Source of the DNA: Modestobacter caceresii
Lineage (GTDB): Bacteria > Actinomycetota > Actinomycetes > Mycobacteriales > Geodermatophilaceae
DNA length: 57,929 nt
Assembly (NCBI RefSeq): GCF_000761485.1
Contig: NZ_JPMX01000003.1
Location: 87,441-145,369, forward strand
Reading direction: 5' to 3'
Below are positions 9,202 through 17,714 of this stretch, one piece after another. The notes beneath the pieces are model-generated. The model had not been told where the DNA came from. It ran no database searches and saw nothing but the letters and a program-made list of their open reading frames with translations. How positions within the stretch are numbered: position 1 is the stretch's first letter; the number at the start of each line of letters is the position of its first letter. Both the position numbers and the translations under genes were made by a program.

Positions 9202-10481
9202 GGCGTGAGAGCGACGCCGAGCAGTGCGTCGACCACGTCGCGGACGACGGCCGGCGACTGCTCGTCCCAGTCGTCGGTGGCCTGGGCGGCGGGCAGGCCC
9301 GGACCGGAGGCGGCCTCGGCGAGGCTGGCGGCGGCCCAGCGGTCGACGGCGGCGATCGCGCCGGGGGTGTCGAGGTCGTCGGCCAGCCGCTCCCGGACGG
9401 CGGCCAGCACGGGGCCGGCCGGCGCGCCCAGCGGCAGCTCCACGGCCCGCCGCCAGGTGTCCAGCCGCCGCTGCGCCTGCGCCAGCAGCTCGGGGGCCCA
9501 GGCCCGGTCGGTGCGGTAGTGCCCGGACAGCAGGGCCAGCCGGATCGCCATCGGGTCGGTGCGGTCGCCGCGGAGCCGGGAGACGAAGACCAGGTTGCCC
9601 CGGCTCTTGCTCATCTTCTCGCCGTCCAGCCCGATCATCGCGGCGTGCACGTAGGCCCGGGCGAAGGGCTTGGTGCCGGTGAGCGCCTCGGCGTGGACGG
9701 CGGAGTACTCGTGGTGCGGGAAGACGAGGTCGCTGCCGCCGCCCTGGACGTCGAAGCCCATGCCGATCCGGTCGAGTGCGATCGTGGCGCACTCGACGTG
9801 CCAGCCCGGGCGGCCCGCGACGCCGCGCGGACCGGGCCAGGACGGCTCGCCCTCGCGAGCCCCTCGCCACAGCAGCGGGTCGAGCGCGTGCCGCTTGCCC
9901 GCCCGGTCGGGGTCGCCGCCCCGCTCGGCGGACAGCCGCAGCATGGTCGCCTCGTCGTAACCGGACTCGGAGCCGAACCCGGGTGCCTGGGCGACGTCGT
10001 GGTAGACGTCCCCGGTGCCGTCCTCCAGCTGGTAGGCCAGGCCGGCGTCCCACAGGCTCTCCACGTGCGCGGCGATCCGCGGGATCGACTCGACGGCGCC
10101 GACGAAGTCCTCCGGCGGCAGCACCCGCAGCGCGGTCATGTCCTCGCGGAACAGCGCCGTCTCGCGCATGCCCAGCACGATCCAGTCCTCGCCGTCGCGG
10201 TCGGCCCGCTCGAACAGCGGATCGTCGACGTCGGTGACGTTCTGCACGTAGTGCACGGCGTGCCGGGCGTCGCGCCACACCCGGTTGACCAGGTCGAAGG
10301 CCAGGTAGGTGGCCGCGTGGCCGAGGTGCGTGGCGTCGTAGGGCGTGATGCCGCAGACGTACATCCGGGCGGTGCGGCCCGGGGAGGTCTCGACCACCTC
10401 GCCGCGGGCGGTGTCGTACAGCCGCAGAGCGGGGCCGGACCCGGGCAGGGTGGGGAGCAGCGGGGCAGGCCAGGAGAGCAC
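9198..10481 (-). CDS. mshC: L-cysteine:1D-myo-inositol 2-amino-2-deoxy-alpha-D-glucopyranoside ligase (mycothiol synthesis)
   Basis: 427 residues of the cysteinyl-tRNA-synthetase-like ligase family. The class I signature is in [16 protein letters not shown] and the KMSKS loop in [12 protein letters not shown]; zinc ligands fit C of YVCG, WHVEC and the FPHHEYS histidines. The first ~30 residues (LSWPAP.LPTLPG) are characteristic of MshC rather than CysS, and the chain lacks the CysS C-terminal anticodon-binding length. The enzyme joins cysteine to GlcN-inositol with ATP, the penultimate step to mycothiol. The GTG start has a -10 box (TAGGCT) six bases upstream, so the mRNA is probably leaderless. 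Confidence 0.93.
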   Translation of the reverse strand: MLSWPAPLLPTLPGSGPALRLYDTARGEVVETSPGRTARMYVCGITPYDATHLGHAATYLAFDLVNRVWRDARHAVHYVQNVTDVDDPLFERADRDGEDWIVLGMRETALFREDMTALRVLPPEDFVGAVESIPRIAAHVESLWDAGLAYQLEDGTGDVYHDVAQAPGFGSESGYDEATMLRLSAERGGDPDRAGKRHALDPLLWRGAREGEPSWPGPRGVAGRPGWHVECATIALDRIGMGFDVQGGGSDLVFPHHEYSAVHAEALTGTKPFARAYVHAAMIGLDGEKMSKSRGNLVFVSRLRGDRTDPMAIRLALLSGHYRTDRAWAPELLAQAQRRLDTWRRAVELPLGAPAGPVLAAVRERLADDLDTPGAIAAVDRWAAASLAEAASGPGLPAAQATDDWDEQSPAVVRDVVDALLGVALTP

Positions 10482-10487
10482 GTCAGG

Positions 10488-10493
10488 AGCCTA
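10488..10493 (-). promoter_or_regulatory. Putative -10 box of leaderless mshC-dgt transcript
   Basis: On the minus strand TAGGCT ends six bases before the mshC GTG, with no ribosome binding site. A weak TTGCCG lies 19 bases further upstream. Confidence 0.5.
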
Positions 10494-10561
10494 GATCCGG
10501 CCACCGACAGGGCGGCAATGCACCCGGTCCCCGGCGCGCTCCACCGCCGTCCGGCGGTCCG

Positions 10562-10948
10562 TCAGGGCCAGGTGGTGGCGTGCCGGTCGAACTCCTCACC
10601 GGTCTGGACGCCGACCACGCAGAACAGCAGCCCGGCGGGGTCCTTCATCTGCCAGAACCCGCCCATGTCGGCCATCCGGAGCGCCCCGAGGGCCTCGAGC
10701 CGGGCCACCTCCGCGTGCACGTCGTCGGTCTCGATGTCCACGTGCCAGCGCGGCGGGGTGCCCACCCCGGTGCGCTGGACCTCCAGGTGGAACCCGTCGG
10801 CGAAGGAACCGAGCGAGGACCACGCGTCGTCGATGGTGTCGGGCTCCACGGCGTGACCGGTGGCGGCGGACCAGAACTGCTGGCCCCGGTCGTGCAGCTG
10901 GGGAGGGAGGTCGATCAACAGGATCGCGAGTCGGCTGCGATGAGGCAC
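10562..10948 (-). CDS. VOC-family (glyoxalase-like) protein
   Basis: 128 residues with the two beta-alpha-beta-beta-beta halves of a vicinal oxygen chelate fold: LAILLIDLP at the start, a central WHVDIETDDVHAEVARLEALG stretch whose His-containing strand and helix are typical, and a final strand FWQMKDPAGLLFCVVGVQ. Small actinobacterial members are mostly of unknown substrate. It lies alone between mshC and the SCO1664-family gene, transcribed in the same direction. Confidence 0.8.
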   Translation of the reverse strand: MPHRSRLAILLIDLPPQLHDRGQQFWSAATGHAVEPDTIDDAWSSLGSFADGFHLEVQRTGVGTPPRWHVDIETDDVHAEVARLEALGALRMADMGGFWQMKDPAGLLFCVVGVQTGEEFDRHATTWP

Positions 10949-11013
10949 CCACCCACCCTGGCAGCCCGCGCCCGGGAAGTCAGCCGCCCGGGCCCGGCCA
11001 CTGCCGCTGTGCT

Positions 11014-11889
11014 CTAGAACGGGGGCCAGGGCAGCGCGGGCCAGTCACCGCTGGGCTGGGGGTGCAGCCCGCTGCGCAGCAGCTCGGCCACCCGCTGCTG
11101 GGTGCGCCGCACCTCGCGCCGGGTGAGGTGCTCGTGCAGCTGGTCACCCAGGTCGCCGCGGAGCTGCTCGGCCAGCTGCTCCAGCACGGCCAGGTGCTCC
11201 GCCAGCAGGGGCCTGCCGGCCCAGCGCCACAGCAGGGTGCGCAGCTTGGGTTCCACGGAGAAGCAGATGCCGTGGTCGACGCCGTACACGTGTCCACCGC
11301 GCATCGGGATGATGTGGCCGCCCTTGCGGTCGGCGTTGTTCACCACCGCGTCGAAGACCGCCATCCGGCGCAGCTCGGGGACGTCGAGCCGGACGAACTC
11401 GGTGAGCTCGACGGCGGGGTCGGCGTCCATCCACAGCTGGACCATGCCGGGGCCGAACGGGCCCTCGCGCAGCACGGTGGGCGGCACGATCGACCAGCCG
11501 GTCGCCTCCGACACCAGGTGCGCGCTGATCTCGCGGCCGGCGAGGGTGCCGTCGGGGAAGTCCCACAGCGGCCGCTCCCCCGCCACCGGCTTGTACACGC
11601 AGGTGGCAGCCAGCTGGTCGGTGCGGATCCCCCCGATGAGGGTGACGTTGCTGGCGTCGAGGAGGCGGCCCTCCATGTCCAGCACGCCCTCGCGCAGCAG
11701 GGCGGTGACCTCGTCGGCGCCGCTGGGTGGCCGGCGGTCACCGTGGTCGAACGCGGCGACATCGAGCTCGACGACGTCGCCGTCGTCCCCCTCGAACTCG
11801 TCGTCGTCCAGCTCGTCGTCGTCCAGCTCGAGGGGCTCGTCGGTCAGCGGGTGCTCCAGCCGGTCGTCGCGGGGATCAGGCGCGGTCAT
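11014..11889 (-). CDS. SCO1664-family (phosphatidylinositol-kinase-like fold) protein
   Basis: 291 residues. After a very acidic N-terminal tail (about 1-60, runs of Asp/Glu) comes a conserved kinase-like core: LIGGIRTDQLAATCVYKPVAGERPLWDFPDGTL with a candidate ATP lysine, AVFDAVVNNADRKGGHI with a catalytic-loop-like D.NN.D arrangement, and YGVDHGICFS as a possible DFG equivalent. The family is conserved next to DUF3090 and a histidine phosphatase in actinobacteria; its substrate is not known to me. The gap to the upstream DUF3090 gene is 12 bases, so they are co-transcribed. Confidence 0.85.
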   Translation of the reverse strand: MTAPDPRDDRLEHPLTDEPLELDDDELDDDEFEGDDGDVVELDVAAFDHGDRRPPSGADEVTALLREGVLDMEGRLLDASNVTLIGGIRTDQLAATCVYKPVAGERPLWDFPDGTLAGREISAHLVSEATGWSIVPPTVLREGPFGPGMVQLWMDADPAVELTEFVRLDVPELRRMAVFDAVVNNADRKGGHIIPMRGGHVYGVDHGICFSVEPKLRTLLWRWAGRPLLAEHLAVLEQLAEQLRGDLGDQLHEHLTRREVRRTQQRVAELLRSGLHPQPSGDWPALPWPPF

Positions 11890-11901
11890 CGCAGCGCCGG
11901 C

Positions 11902-12453
11902 TCAGCGGCGGTAACCGTTCTGCCGCGGGCAGACGTGGCCGGTCGGGTCCAGCGGCAGGGAGCACAGCGGACAGGAGGGCCGGCCGGCGGCGATGACCCG
12001 GCGGGCGCGGGCGACGAACGCCCGGGCCGCGACCGGGGTGATCGTCACCCGCAGGGCGTCGGGGCCCTCGTCGCTGTCGGAGAGGATCACGTCCTCCTCG
12101 ATCGGCTCCTCGCCGGCGGCGACGGCCTCGACGACGACCGCGTCCTCCTCGCCGTCCCAGGCCAGCCCCATCGCGGCGACGCGGAACTCCTCGTCGACGG
12201 GCGCGGTGAGCGGTTCGAGGTCGTCGACGTCGGCGTCGGGCGGGACGACGACGGCGGCGCGGTTGGCCACCTCGTCGAGCAGCTCGCTCATCCGGTCGGC
12301 CAGCACCTGGACCTGCGTCTTCTCCAGCGCCACGCTGATCGTGCGGCCGGCCTCGTCGGAGGCCTGCAGGTAGAAGGTGCGGTCGCCGGGCTGGCCCACC
12401 GTGCCGGCGACGAACCGGGTGGGACGGTCGAAGAGGAAGACCTGACGAGGCAC
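11902..12453 (-). CDS. DUF3090-family protein with C-terminal zinc-ribbon
   Basis: 183 residues beginning PRQVFLFDRPTRFVAGTVG, the hallmark of DUF3090. The C-terminus carries CPLCSLPLDPTGHVCPRQNG, a three- to four-ligand cysteine/histidine knuckle that probably binds zinc. The middle is highly acidic. The role is unknown; conserved linkage with the SCO1664-family gene suggests a shared process. The GTG start is supported by a -10 box seven bases upstream that overlaps the stop codon of the preceding phosphatase gene. Confidence 0.87.
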   Translation of the reverse strand: MPRQVFLFDRPTRFVAGTVGQPGDRTFYLQASDEAGRTISVALEKTQVQVLADRMSELLDEVANRAAVVVPPDADVDDLEPLTAPVDEEFRVAAMGLAWDGEEDAVVVEAVAAGEEPIEEDVILSDSDEGPDALRVTITPVAARAFVARARRVIAAGRPSCPLCSLPLDPTGHVCPRQNGYRR

Positions 12454-12460
12454 GGCGATC

Positions 12461-12466
12461 AGGTTA
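12461..12466 (-). promoter_or_regulatory. Putative -10 box overlapping the upstream stop codon
   Basis: Minus-strand TAACCT contains the TAA stop of the histidine phosphatase gene and ends seven bases before the GTG of the DUF3090 gene. It gives DUF3090 and the SCO1664-family gene a leaderless internal promoter. Confidence 0.45.
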
Positions 12467-13165
12467 CGCGGCGCCGGAGCCCGCGCCGCCGCCGACGACC
12501 GCGTCGGAGGAGGGCTTGCGCCGACCGCGCTTCTTCTTGGGCGGGATGAGGGCGGAGACGTCGCCGCCGGTGTCGTTGACCCGCACCAGGAACGGCCGGG
12601 TGTCGGTGTAGGTGACCACCGACAGCGACGCCGGGTCGACGACGATGCGCTGGAAGGAGTCCAGGTGCATCCCCAGAGCGTCGGCCAGGACCGCCTTGAT
12701 CACGTCACCGTGGCTGCAGACCAGCCAGACGGCGTCCGGCCCGAGCTTCGCGTTCCACTCCCGGACGGCGGCCACCGCGCGCGCCTGGGTCTGGGCGAGC
12801 CCCTCCCCCTCCGGGCCGGGGAAGACCGCGGCGGAGGGGTGCTGCTGCACGACCTTCCAGAGCGGGTCCTTGGTCAGCTCCTTGATCGGGCGGCCGGTCC
12901 AGTCGCCGTAGCGGGCCTCGCCGAACCGGTCGTCGGTCTGCACCTCCAGCGCACGCCCCTCGGCGACCGTGCCGGCGGTCTGCTGGCAGCGCTCCAGCGG
13001 GCTGCTCACCACCGCGGCCAGCGGCACCTCCGACAGCCGCTGCGCGACCGCCTGCACCTGAGTCTGGCCGGTGTCGTCCAGCCGCACCCCGGGGGTCCAG
13101 CCGGCCAGCACGCCGGCGGTGTTGGCCGTCGTCCGGCCGTGTCGGAGCAGGATGACCGTCGTCAT
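12464..13165 (-). CDS. Histidine phosphatase superfamily protein (MSMEG_4193-type)
   Basis: 233 residues. The phosphohistidine motif LLRHGRTTAN is at about 6-15, the second catalytic region is VSSPLERCQQTA, and the second His is in WLVCSHGDVIKAVL. These mark a phosphoglycerate-mutase-like phosphatase. A lysine/arginine-rich tail follows (PPKKKRGRRKPS), unusual for the family core but common in this actinobacterial subgroup. A strong GAGGAGG lies upstream of the ATG. It sits downstream of uppP in the same direction, separated by two dispersed repeats. Confidence 0.88.
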   Translation of the reverse strand: MTTVILLRHGRTTANTAGVLAGWTPGVRLDDTGQTQVQAVAQRLSEVPLAAVVSSPLERCQQTAGTVAEGRALEVQTDDRFGEARYGDWTGRPIKELTKDPLWKVVQQHPSAAVFPGPEGEGLAQTQARAVAAVREWNAKLGPDAVWLVCSHGDVIKAVLADALGMHLDSFQRIVVDPASLSVVTYTDTRPFLVRVNDTGGDVSALIPPKKKRGRRKPSSDAVVGGGAGSGAA

Positions 13166-13184
13166 GGGGCTTGCCTCCTCGATC

Positions 13185-13244
13185 GGCCCGCGAGCAGGGG
13201 CCCGGCGCGAGCCTGCGAGCGGTGGGGGGCTCGCGGGTCCTTCC
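13185..13244 (+). repeat. Dispersed palindromic repeat, copy B
   Basis: GGCCCGCGAGCAGGGGCCCG through GCGAGCGGTGGGGGGC to GGGTCCTTCC. It lies just upstream of the histidine phosphatase gene and shares its core and right end with copy A. Confidence 0.65.
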
Positions 13245-13262
13245 GCACTCCGCCGACTCTAA

Positions 13263-13319
13263 GGCCCCGCCCACAGGCTCGCCGCGAGCTCGCGAGGGGC
13301 GAGGAGGACGGGGTCCTTC
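13263..13319 (+). repeat. Dispersed palindromic repeat, copy C
   Basis: GGCCCCGCCC through GCCGCGAGCTCGCGAGGGGC to GGACGGGGTCCTTC, ending two bases before the uppP stop codon. In this position it may double as part of the uppP terminator. Confidence 0.65.
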
Positions 13320-13320
13320 A

Positions 13321-14154
13321 TCAGGTCGGCTCGAGGACGCCGGTGCCGACGAGCACCAGCACCAGGCCGCCGAGCACGATCCGGTAGACCACGAACGGGG
13401 CGAAGCTGCCGTGGGCCAGGTACCGCAGCAGCCAGGCGATGACGGCGTACCCGATCCCGAAGGCGATGACGGTGGCCAGGATCGTCGGGCCCCACGAGAG
13501 CGCCTCGCCCTCGGTGTCGCCGGTCAGGGACTCGTAGGCCTGGAAGAACCCGGCGCCCAGCACGGCGGGGACGGCGAGCAGGAACGAGTAGCGCGCCGCC
13601 GCGGCGCGGTTGTAGCCGAGGAAGCGACCGGCGGTGATGGTGCCGCCGGAGCGGGAGACCCCCGGGATGAGCGCCATCGCCTGGGCGAACCCGAAGGTCA
13701 GGCCGTGCTTGACGGTCAGGTCGGGCAGGTCGCGCTCGGTGCTGCCCACCCGGTCGGCCCAGTAGAGGACCAGCGAGAAGACGATCAGGGCGACGGCGAT
13801 GATCCGCAGGTCCCGGAACGTCGTCTCGATCGAGTCCTGGAACAGCAGCCCGAGGACGACGATCGGCAGGCTGCCGATGATGATCAGCCAGCCCATCCTG
13901 GCGTCGGGGTCGCTGCGGGCCGAGCGGTCGAACAGCCCCCGGACCCAGGCCGTGATGATCCGCCAGATGTCGTGCCGGAAGTAGATGAGCACGGCGAGCT
14001 CCGTGCCGATCTGGGTGATCGCGGTGAACGCCGCCCCGGGGTCGCCCCAGCCGAACGCCTCGCCGACCACCCGCAGGTGGGCGCTGGAGGAGATCGGCAG
14101 GAACTCGGTGAGGCCCTGGACCACCCCGAGGACGAGAGCTTCGAACCAGCCCAC
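13321..14154 (-). CDS. uppP: Undecaprenyl-diphosphatase
   Basis: 277 residues, all-membrane (about eight helices). Both catalytic motifs are intact: [14 protein letters not shown] at about 14-27 and [13 protein letters not shown] in the middle. It removes a phosphate from undecaprenyl diphosphate at the outer membrane leaflet face, recycling the lipid carrier for peptidoglycan, and confers bacitracin tolerance in other bacteria. The GTG start has GGAGG eight bases upstream. Upstream lies a divergent aldo/keto reductase gene. Confidence 0.95.
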   Translation of the reverse strand: MGWFEALVLGVVQGLTEFLPISSSAHLRVVGEAFGWGDPGAAFTAITQIGTELAVLIYFRHDIWRIITAWVRGLFDRSARSDPDARMGWLIIIGSLPIVVLGLLFQDSIETTFRDLRIIAVALIVFSLVLYWADRVGSTERDLPDLTVKHGLTFGFAQAMALIPGVSRSGGTITAGRFLGYNRAAAARYSFLLAVPAVLGAGFFQAYESLTGDTEGEALSWGPTILATVIAFGIGYAVIAWLLRYLAHGSFAPFVVYRIVLGGLVLVLVGTGVLEPT

Positions 14155-14301
14155 GGTCAGCGCCTCCGCTGCTCGGCCGGGCGGTGGTCAGGGCAGGTCG
14201 GGGGCTCGCGCACGACAGGCACCCTAGGTGGCCGGGACACCGGGGCCCGGCACCTCGGCAGGAGACGTTCGTCGCTGCCGGGGAGCGTCGGTGGGCAACG
14301 G

Positions 14302-14307
14302 TAGGTT
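14302..14307 (+). promoter_or_regulatory. Putative -10 box (TAGGTT) of a leaderless transcript
   Basis: TAGGTT ends eight bases before the GTG of the aldo/keto reductase, with no ribosome binding site between them. Confidence 0.5.
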
Positions 14308-14315
14308 GACCCGTC

Positions 14316-15296
14316 GTGGAACAGCGGGCGCTCGGGCGCAGTGGGCTCGTGGTCTCCCGGCTGGGGCTGGGCACCCTCACGTGGGGCCGGGACACCGACG
14401 AGGACGAGGCCGCGATGCAGCTCACGGCGTTCGTCGACGCCGGCGGCACGCTGGTCGACACCGCCGACGTCTACGCCGACGGGGAGAGCGAGCGCACGCT
14501 CGGGCGACTGCTGGCCGACGTCGTCCCGCGCGACGACGTGCTGGTCGCCACGAAGGCGGCGGGCCGCACCGGGCCCGGGCCGATGGGCCGGGGCGCCTCC
14601 CGCGGGCACCTGCTCTCGGCGCTGGACGCGTCCCTGGAGCGGCTGGGGATCGACCACGTCGACCTGTGGCAGCTGCACGCCTGGGACGACGCGACGCCCC
14701 TGGAGGAGACGCTGGCCGCCTGCGACCTGGCCGTCTCCTCCGGCCGGGCCCGCTACGTCGGGGTGAGCAACTTCTCCGGCTGGCAGACCGCCCAGGCCGC
14801 CACCTGGCAGCGCGCCTGGCCCGGGCGCACCCCGATCGTGAGCACCCAGGTCGAGTACTCGCTGCTGCAGCGCGGCGTCGAGCGGGAGGTGCAGCCGGCC
14901 GCGGAGGCGCTGGGGCTGGGCATCCTGCCGTGGTCGCCGCTGGGCCGGGGGCTGCTCACCGGCAAGTACCGGGACGGCACACCCGCCGACTCGCGTGGCG
15001 CGTCCGCCCAGTGGCTGGGGTTCATCGACGGGCTGCGGTCGGCGACCGCGGACCGGGTGGTGGAGGCGGTCGTCACCGCCGCGCAGGGGCTGGGCACCAC
15101 GCCGCTGGGGGTCGCCCTCGCCTGGCTGCACGACCGGCCCTGCGTGGTCGCCCCGATCGTGGGCGCCCGGACCGCCCAGCAGCTGCAGGCCGCCCTCGAT
15201 GCCCAGGGGGTCCGGCTGCCGCCGGCGATCACCACGGCGCTGGACGACGTGTCCGCGCCGCACTTCTCCTATCCCGAGCAGCGTCGGGAGCACTGA
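14316..15296 (+). CDS. Aldo/keto reductase
   Basis: 326 residues with an (alpha/beta)8 barrel. The catalytic tetrad is visible: Asp and Tyr in DTADVYADGESE, Lys in VLVATKAAG and His in LWQLHAWD. The NADPH-binding end has PIVGARTAQQLQAAL. It is of the AKR11/12-like group (LGLGTLTWG start). The physiological substrate cannot be read from the sequence. Its stop codon is followed by a ladder of short repeated GTG starts leading into the RecD2-like gene, so the two are probably one transcription unit. Confidence 0.9.
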   Translation: MEQRALGRSGLVVSRLGLGTLTWGRDTDEDEAAMQLTAFVDAGGTLVDTADVYADGESERTLGRLLADVVPRDDVLVATKAAGRTGPGPMGRGASRGHLLSALDASLERLGIDHVDLWQLHAWDDATPLEETLAACDLAVSSGRARYVGVSNFSGWQTAQAATWQRAWPGRTPIVSTQVEYSLLQRGVEREVQPAAEALGLGILPWSPLGRGLLTGKYRDGTPADSRGASAQWLGFIDGLRSATADRVVEAVVTAAQGLGTTPLGVALAWLHDRPCVVAPIVGARTAQQLQAALDAQGVRLPPAITTALDDVSAPHFSYPEQRREH

Positions 15297-15299
15297 ACA

Positions 15300-15352
15300 G
15301 TGAGCACCCGAACCGTGAGCACCGAGTTGTGAGCACCGAGCCGTGAGCACCC
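15300..15352 (+). repeat. Four tandem GTGAGCACC repeats forming coupled mini-ORFs before recD2
   Basis: GTGAGCACC occurs at 15300, 15315, 15329 and 15343, spaced 15, 14 and 14 bases. The first frame reads ten codons to a TGA at 15330-15332 that overlaps the third GTG. That frame reads five codons to a TGA at 15344-15346 that overlaps the fourth GTG, the recD2 start. Each junction is GTGA, so ribosomes could pass by termination-reinitiation. Confidence 0.7.
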
Positions 15353-17325
15353 CGACGCCTGCGGGCGACCCCGTCTTCACCGCCTTCTGCGCCGCCGGCC
15401 TGTGGCCGGGCCTGGGCAAGCGGACGGCGGCCGACCTGCCGGCCGCCGGCATCACCGGCCCGGACGACGTCACCGCCGACCGGCTGCTCAAGCTGCCCCG
15501 GGTGGGCCGGCAGCGCGCCGAGCGCTTGTTCAGCTCGTTCCTGGCCGCCAGGTCGACCTACGAGGTCGTCGAGCTGCTGGTCGGCGCGGGGCTGAACGCC
15601 CGGCTGGCGGTGAACTCCGCGGACGCCCTCGGCCCCGACGCCGCCCGCCGGCTCCGGGACGACCCGTGGGCGCTGCTCGGCCTGACCGGGGTGACGCTGG
15701 CCGACGCCGACCGGCTGGCGATCGCCGTCCTCTCCGGTGCCGACCGGCAGGACACCCGCCGCGGCCGGGCGATCGTGGCGCTGACCTTGCGCACCGCGAC
15801 CCGGGACGGGCACACCGTGCTCCCCGCCGACCTCGTGGTAGCGGCGCTGCGCGCGGAGCAGATCGACGACCCGGCGGCCGCGGTGGTGGCCGCGGTGGAG
15901 TCCGGTGAGGTGCTCGAGCACGCGGAAGGACCTCGGTCCCCCCTCCACTCGCAAGCTCGCGAGGGAACCCTGACCGAGGCCGAGGACGAGGACCCCGATC
16001 ACGAGGACGAACCGCAGTCACTGAGCCTGTCGCTGGCCCGGTACGGGATGGCGGAGGAGGCGGTGGCGGAGAACGTGCACCGCCTGTCGGCCACCAGCGG
16101 ACGGATCGCCGACCCTGCCTCGGTCCGGTCGGTGGCCAAGGGCCTGGACCCGGCGCAGCAGGCTGCGGTGGCCCAGGTGCTCGGCGCCGGCATCTCGCTG
16201 CTGACCGGCGGGCCGGGCACCGGGAAGAGCCGGACCGTCGCCTCGCTGGTGAAGCTGCTGCAGGCCAAGGGCACCGAGGTGGCCCTGGCGGCGCCGACCG
16301 GCCGGGCGGCGAAGCGGCTGGAGGAGCTGACCGACCACCCGGCGGTGACCGTGCACCGGCTGCTCGGCGCGCAGGGCATGACCGGTGGGTTCGCCCGCAA
16401 CGAGGAGTGGCCGCTGGACGCCGACGTCGTGGTGGTCGACGAGGCCTCGATGCTGGACGTCGAGCTGACCGCGGCGCTGCTGGAGGCCTGCCCGGACGGC
16501 ACCCACCTGCTGCTGGTGGGCGACCCGGCACAGCTGCCCTCGATCGGCCCCGGTCACGTCCTCGGTGACCTGATCGACTCCGGCGTGGTGCCGGTGACCG
16601 AGCTGACCACGCTGCACCGCCAGGCCGAGGGTGGGGCGATCGCGCGGCTGGCCACCGGGGTGCGCGGCGGTGAGCTGGTGCACGTCGACTCCCCCGACCG
16701 GGAGGTGGTGATCGTGCCGGCCACCGGGAGCGCCGAGGCGGCCAAGCGGGTCGTGCAGCTGGTCACCGACTCCATCCCGCGCGCGCTGGGCATCGACCCG
16801 TCGACGGTGCAGGTGGTCACCCCGGTGCACCGTGGGCCGGCCGGCACCATCGAGTTGAACAAGGCGCTGAAGGCGCAGCTCAACCCCGGCGAGGGCACGG
16901 TGTTCGGGTTCGACGTCGGCGACCGGGTGGTCGCGACGGCGAACCACCTCGACCTGGAGCCGATCGGGTTCGCCAACGGTGAGGTCGGTGTCGTGACCGG
17001 CACCGGTGAGGGCTCGCTGGACATCGCGTTCGCCTCCGGGCCGGTCAAGGTGAACGGCAAGGCGCTGTCGGACCTCCGGCACGGCTGGGCGATCACCGTG
17101 CACCGGGCGCAGGGCTCGGAGTGGCCCGGTGTCGTCGTGGTGTTGCCGCCGGAGGCCGGCGGGATGCTGTCCCGGCCGCTGGTCTACACCGCCCTCACGC
17201 GGGCGCAGCAGCACCTGTCGATCGTGCACGCCAGCGGCGCTGCGCTGGCCCGGGCGGTCCGGGAGGTCGACGTCCGGCCGCGGCGGACCCGGTTGGCGAC
17301 GCTGCTCGCCGAACTGGCGGAGTGA
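15343..17325 (+). CDS. recD2: RecD2-like superfamily 1 DNA helicase
   Basis: 660 residues. An N-terminal region of helix-hairpin-helix character (LPAAGITGPDDV, LLKLPRVGRQRAERL; about 25-75) precedes the helicase core. Walker A is GGPGTGKSRT at about 288-297, motif II is VVVVDEASMLD, motif III LLLVGDPAQLPSIG, and the C-terminal UvrD-like motif is YTALTRAQQHL. This is the RecD2 plan, shorter than Deinococcus RecD2. It is a 5'-3' helicase of DNA repair by family. Residues about 195-212 are encoded by a reversed copy of the dispersed chromosomal repeat, followed by an acidic stretch, so this linker is likely disordered. Confidence 0.88.
   Translation: MSTPTPAGDPVFTAFCAAGLWPGLGKRTAADLPAAGITGPDDVTADRLLKLPRVGRQRAERLFSSFLAARSTYEVVELLVGAGLNARLAVNSADALGPDAARRLRDDPWALLGLTGVTLADADRLAIAVLSGADRQDTRRGRAIVALTLRTATRDGHTVLPADLVVAALRAEQIDDPAAAVVAAVESGEVLEHAEGPRSPLHSQAREGTLTEAEDEDPDHEDEPQSLSLSLARYGMAEEAVAENVHRLSATSGRIADPASVRSVAKGLDPAQQAAVAQVLGAGISLLTGGPGTGKSRTVASLVKLLQAKGTEVALAAPTGRAAKRLEELTDHPAVTVHRLLGAQGMTGGFARNEEWPLDADVVVVDEASMLDVELTAALLEACPDGTHLLLVGDPAQLPSIGPGHVLGDLIDSGVVPVTELTTLHRQAEGGAIARLATGVRGGELVHVDSPDREVVIVPATGSAEAAKRVVQLVTDSIPRALGIDPSTVQVVTPVHRGPAGTIELNKALKAQLNPGEGTVFGFDVGDRVVATANHLDLEPIGFANGEVGVVTGTGEGSLDIAFASGPVKVNGKALSDLRHGWAITVHRAQGSEWPGVVVVLPPEAGGMLSRPLVYTALTRAQQHLSIVHASGAALARAVREVDVRPRRTRLATLLAELAE
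15924..15978 (-). repeat. Dispersed palindromic repeat, copy D, inside recD2
   Basis: Read on the minus strand it gives GCGAGCTTGCGAGTGGAGGG followed by a GGTCCTTCCGC end, matching the core and right end of copy A. It lies within the recD2 reading frame and is translated as about 18 residues without a stop. Confidence 0.65.
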
Positions 17326-17382
17326 CCCACCTGTCAGGTGGACCACGTTTCACAGGTTGATCTTGAGGGCACCCACGAGGAC

Positions 17383-17649
17383 ATGGGCATCATCGGTTTT
17401 CTCGTCTTCGGTCTCATCGTCGGTGCGCTCGCTCGGCTGATCAAGCCGGGCAAGCAGAACCTCAGCATCCTGGCCACCCTGGCCCTCGGCGTCGTCGGCT
17501 CCCTGATCGGTGGCGTCGTGGCCACCCTCCTGGGCACCGGTGACTTCGGCGAGCTCAACATCATCGGCGGGATCGTCGCGATCGTCGCCGCCGTGCTGTT
17601 GATCGGCGTGGCCGAGGGCATGAGCGGCGGTCGGCGCAAGGTCCACTGA
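17383..17649 (+). CDS. GlsB/YeaQ/YmgE-family small membrane protein
   Basis: 88 residues, three hydrophobic helices with the family pattern GIIGFLVFGLIVGALARLIKPG at the start and GGIVAIVAAVLLIG near the end. Such transglycosylase-associated proteins are membrane proteins often linked to stress; the mechanism is unknown. The ATG at 17383 is chosen because GAGG lies just upstream and it begins the first helix; an upstream in-frame ATG would add 15 hydrophilic residues not typical of the family. Confidence 0.85.
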   Translation: MGIIGFLVFGLIVGALARLIKPGKQNLSILATLALGVVGSLIGGVVATLLGTGDFGELNIIGGIVAIVAAVLLIGVAEGMSGGRRKVH

Positions 17650-17680
17650 CCTCGCCCCCGCTCGACGCACCACTCCCCTG

Positions 17681-17714
17681 CCCGGGGCGCTGACCTCGCG
17701 GTCAGCGTCCCGGG
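17681..17714. terminator. Bidirectional hairpin terminator
   Basis: CCCGGGGCGCTGACC, a four-base loop TCGC, and GGTCAGCGTCCCGGG form a 15-bp stem with one mismatch between the convergent GlsB-type and DUF2470 genes. The right arm overlaps the DUF2470 stop codon. Confidence 0.7.

Noticed and set aside
9202-10278. A frame continuing dgt upstream through mshC to make a 728-residue protein
   Set aside because: The upstream part is the shadow of mshC; the GTGA junction at 9198-9201 marks the true start.
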